NCBI RefSeq assembly: GCF_004337985.1
Contig: NC_043742.1
Span: forward strand, 1,040,176-1,104,175
From: Pyricularia pennisetigena
Lineage: Eukaryota > Ascomycota > Sordariomycetes > Magnaporthales > Pyriculariaceae
DNA length: 64,000 bases
Reading direction: 5' to 3'
A program made the translations under genes and the position numbers. Positions within the stretch are counted from its first letter, which is position 1; the number at the start of each line of letters is the position of its first letter. This document shows, in pieces, positions 59,400-64,000 of the stretch. The notes under the pieces are model-generated. The model made no database searches and was not told where the DNA came from. It saw nothing but the letters and a program-made list of their open reading frames with translations.

Positions 59400-61036
59400 A
59401 ATAGCGGAAATTAAAGTCGTACCTTTGTTTACCGAGCATGTGCGCAAACGGGCGGCCGATCTAGCTGGGCCAGCGTTAATTCTATTTACGCAATATGGCC
59501 TGTTCGGAGGTATTATTTCTAATTATTGGGGGCCCGAAACGCCTGCTAACCCACGCATTTTTTATAATATTGCGGCACTATTGAGCGTTTTTATATATGG
59601 TAGTTAAGGGTCCGGGAAAAGCCATACATTTTTTTATTTGCTCGAAAATTGCCTGATATAATCGTGTGCGAATGTTTTACCGCGGCCGTTTACCGGAATC
59701 CTTTTCCATTATAATATTTTTATATCGGATAATGGAGGCGAGCCTTGTGAGGCCGCGTATTTGATATCCAACCGGTAAGTTAAAATTAGGATTTTATATG
59801 CGTTTACGAATATTAAAACGATCCAGGTGGGCTAATATATAATATAAATTTTGGACAGGCAAACCGCCAAAGCTGATTAGCGATTTAATAGAGGGTGTAT
59901 TCGAAAATCTCAAACGTGGTAATTAAACCCTTTCGATTTAACGAAAATGATTTTAATATAACCCGTATAATATTATTAATGGCGGTAAATAATTCGAAGG
60001 GAATTCCATTATATTTATATATTGTCTTTCGCATTTTCCGGAATTTGAGAATCGAGCAGCAGGAGTAGTCCGATACCGCAGATGGATGTATTCCCCCTTT
60101 CCAATATGCAAAATTCAAAATACGTTTCGAAAAGGAATATATAACCGAGACCCAGTTCGCGCCGCTAAAGCAACGATTCGACATTTTCGAAAGTTTTATG
60201 GTTAGTAAACAGGTTTATGCGTTTAATTCGGTTACGAAAAATAATGGTACTCCTACCAAAAAAATAAAGGCTCGCGAAAACGAGCAAGGAACGGATTGGA
60301 TACCAAAGGTACGTTTATTAAATTTTCTTTATCCATCGGCATATAGCCGAAACGTTTATTGACAATTTCGAGAAAAAAAAAGGCTGGCAAATTAACGATC
60401 GTCGATTTATTATGCCCCTGCGTGCAAGCGCAAACCGCCTGTTCATTTTTTAATATTTGTTTTAACCTTTTCCTAAAGCAGGAAAGTAAAATCGGTCGTA
60501 TTATGGCCCTGGATAAGGCCCACAAATTTATAGGCAGCGGTACCGAGGGTACCGAATCGCCAGATTTACGCAATTTTACCGAAAACCTGTTGCAAACCGT
60601 CCGTTTCCAGCGCCACCAGGTTTGCAGGGTGTTTATTTCGACGTAAAAACCTAATATTTCGCCTAAATTGCTGGACCTGTGTTTTGTAATAATAGTGCAC
60701 CGTTTTACGTCTCCCGCGTGGTTGCAGGTGTTTAAACAGCATTTAACGGGTATTAGCTCGTTATTACTGATTTATGAAAAGACGTTTTCCGGCGGCGGTA
60801 ACGGGGAGGACGATGGTTCGGTTTATATCGACCCATTTACCAAAATTTTTTCGTATATAGTTAAATTGCGTATTAGTAAAGCGCTAGTATTTGCCCCTAA
60901 TATTGCGATTGGATTCGAATCCCAGGGGGGCGGGAGAAAGGGTTTGGTTTTTCGCAAATTGGGCAATGGGGTTCTTAAGATGAAGATTCGAAATCGCCTT
61001 ACTATCGATGGTGGCCAAAGCATTATAGCACACTAA
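59400..61036 (+). pseudogene. Fungal P-loop NTPase, RIP-degraded
   Basis: Remnant of a multicopy fungal P-loop ATPase family I recognise from its block order. The region before the Walker A site reads KVVPLFTEHVRKRAADLAGP. Walker A is GS-stop-GSGKSHT at about 59599-59628, the stop being TAA (59605-59607) where Gln is expected. The middle has QYAKFKIRFEKEYITETQFA and FDIFESFM (about 60090-60200). LTIVDLLCPCV and SFFNICFNLFL precede Walker B MALDKAHKF (60503-60529), in which the catalytic Glu of DEAHK is Lys (60515-60517). Then VRFQRHQVCRVFISTQ, VHRFTSPAWLQVFKQHLTGI and LTIDGGQSIIAH to the stop. Frame shifts and RIP-type stops rule out function. Cellular role of the family is unknown to me. Confidence 0.75.
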
Positions 61037-61257
61037 TATTCCGATTAAAATATCGGTACCTTTTTCTAAAGTGGCGTACAATAAATTAAAGCACCCGAAC
61101 GTTTTAATAAAGGGTTAGATAATTACGAAAAATTTATAATCGAATTTAAAATGAATGATTAATAGGTTAAAAACTACCAAATAATATAGGATTATTTTCC
61201 CTACTGGTAACAAAAATCATTTTGGGTTTATATATTAGCCAGGCGATTTAGCCTGTC

Positions 61258-61476
61258 CTAAATTTTTGGGTTTAGCTTAAACTTTCCAGATATTTTACTT
61301 TGTTTGGAAAGTTTCCTTGCCCTCGTTCGTGTGAGCTCAATTCCGCAATTTGGGCAGGCTACCTTTACGGTTCGACCTAACTTTTTTCGCTGGTACTTTA
61401 AAAGGTTGCTAAATATTGAAAATTTGCGACCGTTGCATTTATGCTCCCAATATTGCAATTTGGACCGGTTTACCAT
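61258..61476 (-). pseudogene. C2H2-type zinc-finger fragment
   Basis: Minus-strand 72-codon frame with HKCNGRKFSIFSNLLKYQRK then ACPNCGIELTRTRARKLS. It resembles a degraded C2H2 finger followed by a CxxC finger half typical of fungal multi-finger proteins; His residues are altered. It could be part of a larger gene lost to RIP. Confidence 0.5.
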
Positions 61477-61564
61477 TCGGACGTTACGAACCGGTTACTT
61501 AGGTTAGTTAACCTGGACGTAATATTTAACCAATAAAAAAGCTATTCAGTTATTAGTTTCAGGG

Positions 61565-62047
61565 CTTATCCCTAAAGCCCAAAGCTCCACAATTTATCCA
61601 TTTCGTTCCACTTCGTGGCTTAATTGCGGTTTTGCAGTGTACCTATGGGTTTATCCAAAAAACGCTCTGGTTCAGGTCTAAGGACAACTTGTCGAATTTC
61701 GCCGTTTATGGCGGTATTGTCCTGCATTCGGCGATTAACATTCCGTTATAAAAAAATAAATAAAAATCGTAAAAATAAGCGGTTTGTACGTTGGATATAG
61801 CATTTAATAGGATTACTAGCAACGATTTAATTTTTATTTGCTTTTATTATAACGGCCGAAATCAATACCACCTGCCCTTAATTCGCTTATGGCGGTACTA
61901 TTTTTTCGATTTTTTTTTTAATTTTGGTTTTCTTTTTATATTATTTTTATTTTCCGAACAAATTTCGAGTTTTCGCATGTGGGAGGTGGTACACGTAAAT
62001 ATAATAGTATACCCAATTTTTGTATATCTACCGGATTATATAAGCAG
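61565..62047 (+). repeat. Repeat family A, copy 2
   Basis: Direct copy of 39669-40151, 21.9 kb away. It lacks the inverted arm that precedes copy 1. Similarity stops after ACCGGATTATATAAGC in both copies, marking an element end. Confidence 0.85.
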
Positions 62048-64000
62048 TAAGAACAGATCCTCATTTAGAAACAGAAGTTTGAGGCCCTTTACACAGCGTA
62101 ATCGCGTATAGTCACAAAATGGCTTACCAAACTGCCTTAATAAATCCTCAAACATAGGAGTGTTTTAAGGCCATATATAGGACACTTTCCCCCTATACTA
62201 AAATACTTGTTTTAAGCCGCCCATATTCTGTAAGTTTTCCAAACGTGACGTTTCTTTTCTTTTTCATTTTTTGTCTTTTCCCATGGGCAATCCCTTTTAG
62301 GACATTTTCGATATTAGCGCATATACGTCCTATATAACAGGTACAGGAAGGTAATAATAGTTATTATAAATAAAAAAGTTAAAAAAATTAATTTAAATTG
62401 AATTTACTTTAGTTTAGTTAAAGTTGAGGCGTTGTATCGGCAATCCTTCCAGTTGCAACGAAGCCGAGTTTTTTGTTTTATTAACTGTTTTTCAGGGGCA
62501 TTTTTATTAGGAGCAATATATTAGAAAAATTGTAGAAAAGGTAAAAAAAGACAGTTGTTTAGCTTTATTAGGCTGTTATCGATACCTTTTAATAAATTAA
62601 GATTTGTTATTTTCCGGTACCGTTTGCACCGATTGTTTATTAGAGGCTATGAAATCCTGATGAAATCGTTGCAATTTACCAGCGGTTTAAGCCTTTTGGA
62701 ATGGTGTGGAGGAATTCTTTTGGTTAAGTACTGCTGGGTTAACCCCCCAAATGTTGTCGGTAAATAACGGTACTGGAATCGGTTTTTTAAAGGATTTTAT
62801 GCTGGGTAAAAGCCGATCTTTTTTTTTCCGAGCATGGTTTTGAAACAGCCCTTCGTTCTAATTTTCATTTTTCCAGAGGGGAGGGTTTTCGGCTCCTATG
62901 CGGAATTTTGTCCCAAATTTAAAGGCTATGGTATAAAAAGTGGTTCAATATTTCGAAGCAATGCGGGGTGGGGGAAAACTCCGCAGCTATAACCCGGCGC
63001 CTAGGTGTTAAAATAGCAGAGCATATGTTAGTTTTAAATTAGGGTTAGATAAAATTTGTCGATTTTTCAACATGGTGGAGGTTTTCCCTAATTATAGTTG
63101 CGGAACGATTAACCGCCAAATTTTTGGGGCCAGGTACATGATATATGTAAGTGTTTAAGGGGCATATAAAGGTTATATATATAATGTATACATCTTTGCT
63201 TGTCCAATGGGATTATTGGATTAGTTATTGCTATTTTTAAAATACGCTTTGTTTTTCGTGTATTGGTTAATTGTATGTGCAAGCACTGACTGTGGCGTAT
63301 AGGTAAATTGGACACCCAAAACCTCCACCGTCGTCCAATTAAAGGTGTCCGGCCTCCTGCATGTCGACGGACAACGCTTTTGCACTTTTGAAACCTTTAA
63401 GGTTTTGTTTCCCCCAATTTGCATTTAATATAATCCTGAAATCGTTTTAAGGCTGTCAAAATAGGTTTTATGCAGTTAAACCAATTACTAAAAGCACAAG
63501 ATTTATAGATAATAAAGCGGCGAAACCTTTACAAAAGCCACCGACACCATAAAATATGTCGGGAGCGCATTAACTTATTGGCGCTCCCCACAAACGTTTT
63601 GTTATTGTTATATGCCTGCTATATTTAATCGATTATATACGAGGCCAGCCAATAGTATATAGTTTGGATTTGCATCCGTATAATAGCAATTGGAAATTTG
63701 AAAAGCTTCGGAAAAAATTCTTAAATTTATTTGCCCTAATATGCTTTATTTCAAAAATAGGTGGAAATACAGTTTTAGCAATTTGTTTGGAACAAGGCCA
63801 TCCGGGTGGGAACGTTTTGCGTTTCGCGCGGAATTTTGGCGTCCTTCCCGACCTTGTCGACCAGTTTCAGCAAATCTTCCATAATCTGACCGCTATCGCT
63901 TCAAAAAGTAAACAATTATAAATATCTTATAGTTTATAAACCGCTGACATTAATATATCGGTAAAAAAGTTAATAAAGGACGGGGAATTTGAGATTTTGT
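62048..64000. other. AT-rich DNA, nothing firmly identified
   Basis: Short frames at 62555-62767, 63109-63424 (minus) and 63664-63921 (plus, containing CLEQGHPGGNVLRFARNFGV) look like fragments of decayed genes of unknown family. A repeat B motif on the minus strand is at 63351-63362. The AT-rich block continues past the end of the window. Confidence 0.45.

Noticed and set aside
1..64000. tRNA, rRNA or CRISPR arrays
   Set aside because: No cloverleaf B-box context, no rRNA core sequence and no regular spacer-repeat array were recognised on either strand; a tRNA could still be missed without a covariance search.

Overview
The window is nuclear DNA from a filamentous ascomycete, most likely a sordariomycete. 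Three things suggest this: short GT-AG introns of about 50-150 bp, fungal gene families (Set9, an RNA polymerase I Rpa12-type subunit, mitochondrial uL14, a DUF3112 receptor-like protein), and an AT-rich compartment with the signature of repeat-induced point mutation (RIP). In that compartment TpA replaces CpA, and CAA/CAG codons become TAA/TAG. The genus cannot be fixed from sequence alone.

Bases 1-25,140 have ordinary base composition and hold six supported genes: uL14m (180-728, minus), set9 (1701-4459), RPA12 (5178 into a 20-N gap at 5802), a small Ser/Gly-rich protein (7237-7594, minus), a seven-helix DUF3112-family protein (12969-15891) and a velvet-like protein (23892-24619). Two long gene-free stretches (7.6-13.0 kb and 15.9-23.9 kb) are rich in poly-A/T tracts and simple repeats. 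A 51-bp minisatellite (about 24.9-25.14 kb) sits exactly where composition changes.

Bases 25,140-64,000 are a strongly AT-rich, RIP-degraded block with no intact cellular gene that I can support. Many fossils are still readable. They include a DUF3435 (FluG-domain) tyrosine recombinase with C2H2-like fingers just inside the left border and reading inward, two chromodomains, a Fot1/Pot2-like pogo transposon with 42-bp terminal repeats and TA target duplication, an alpha/beta hydrolase, a possible BAH fragment, a MULE transposase, GTP cyclohydrolase I, a HET-family protein, several BTB/POZ genes, a fungal P-loop NTPase and a C2H2 fragment. Also present are a roughly 470-bp Tc1/mariner-type MITE and at least three dispersed repeat families.

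The most interesting reading is that the block is, or contains, a fossil of a large cargo-carrying element of the Starship type. The supporting points are a DUF3435 recombinase at the edge and cargo-like genes (HET, P-loop NTPase, BTB, hydrolase, a duplicated metabolic gene), all inactivated by RIP. This is an inference: the far end of the block is not in the window and no element boundaries are proven. The pogo element and its flanks form a less AT-rich island at about 29.7-32.2 kb that includes a short (TTAGGG)2 tract.
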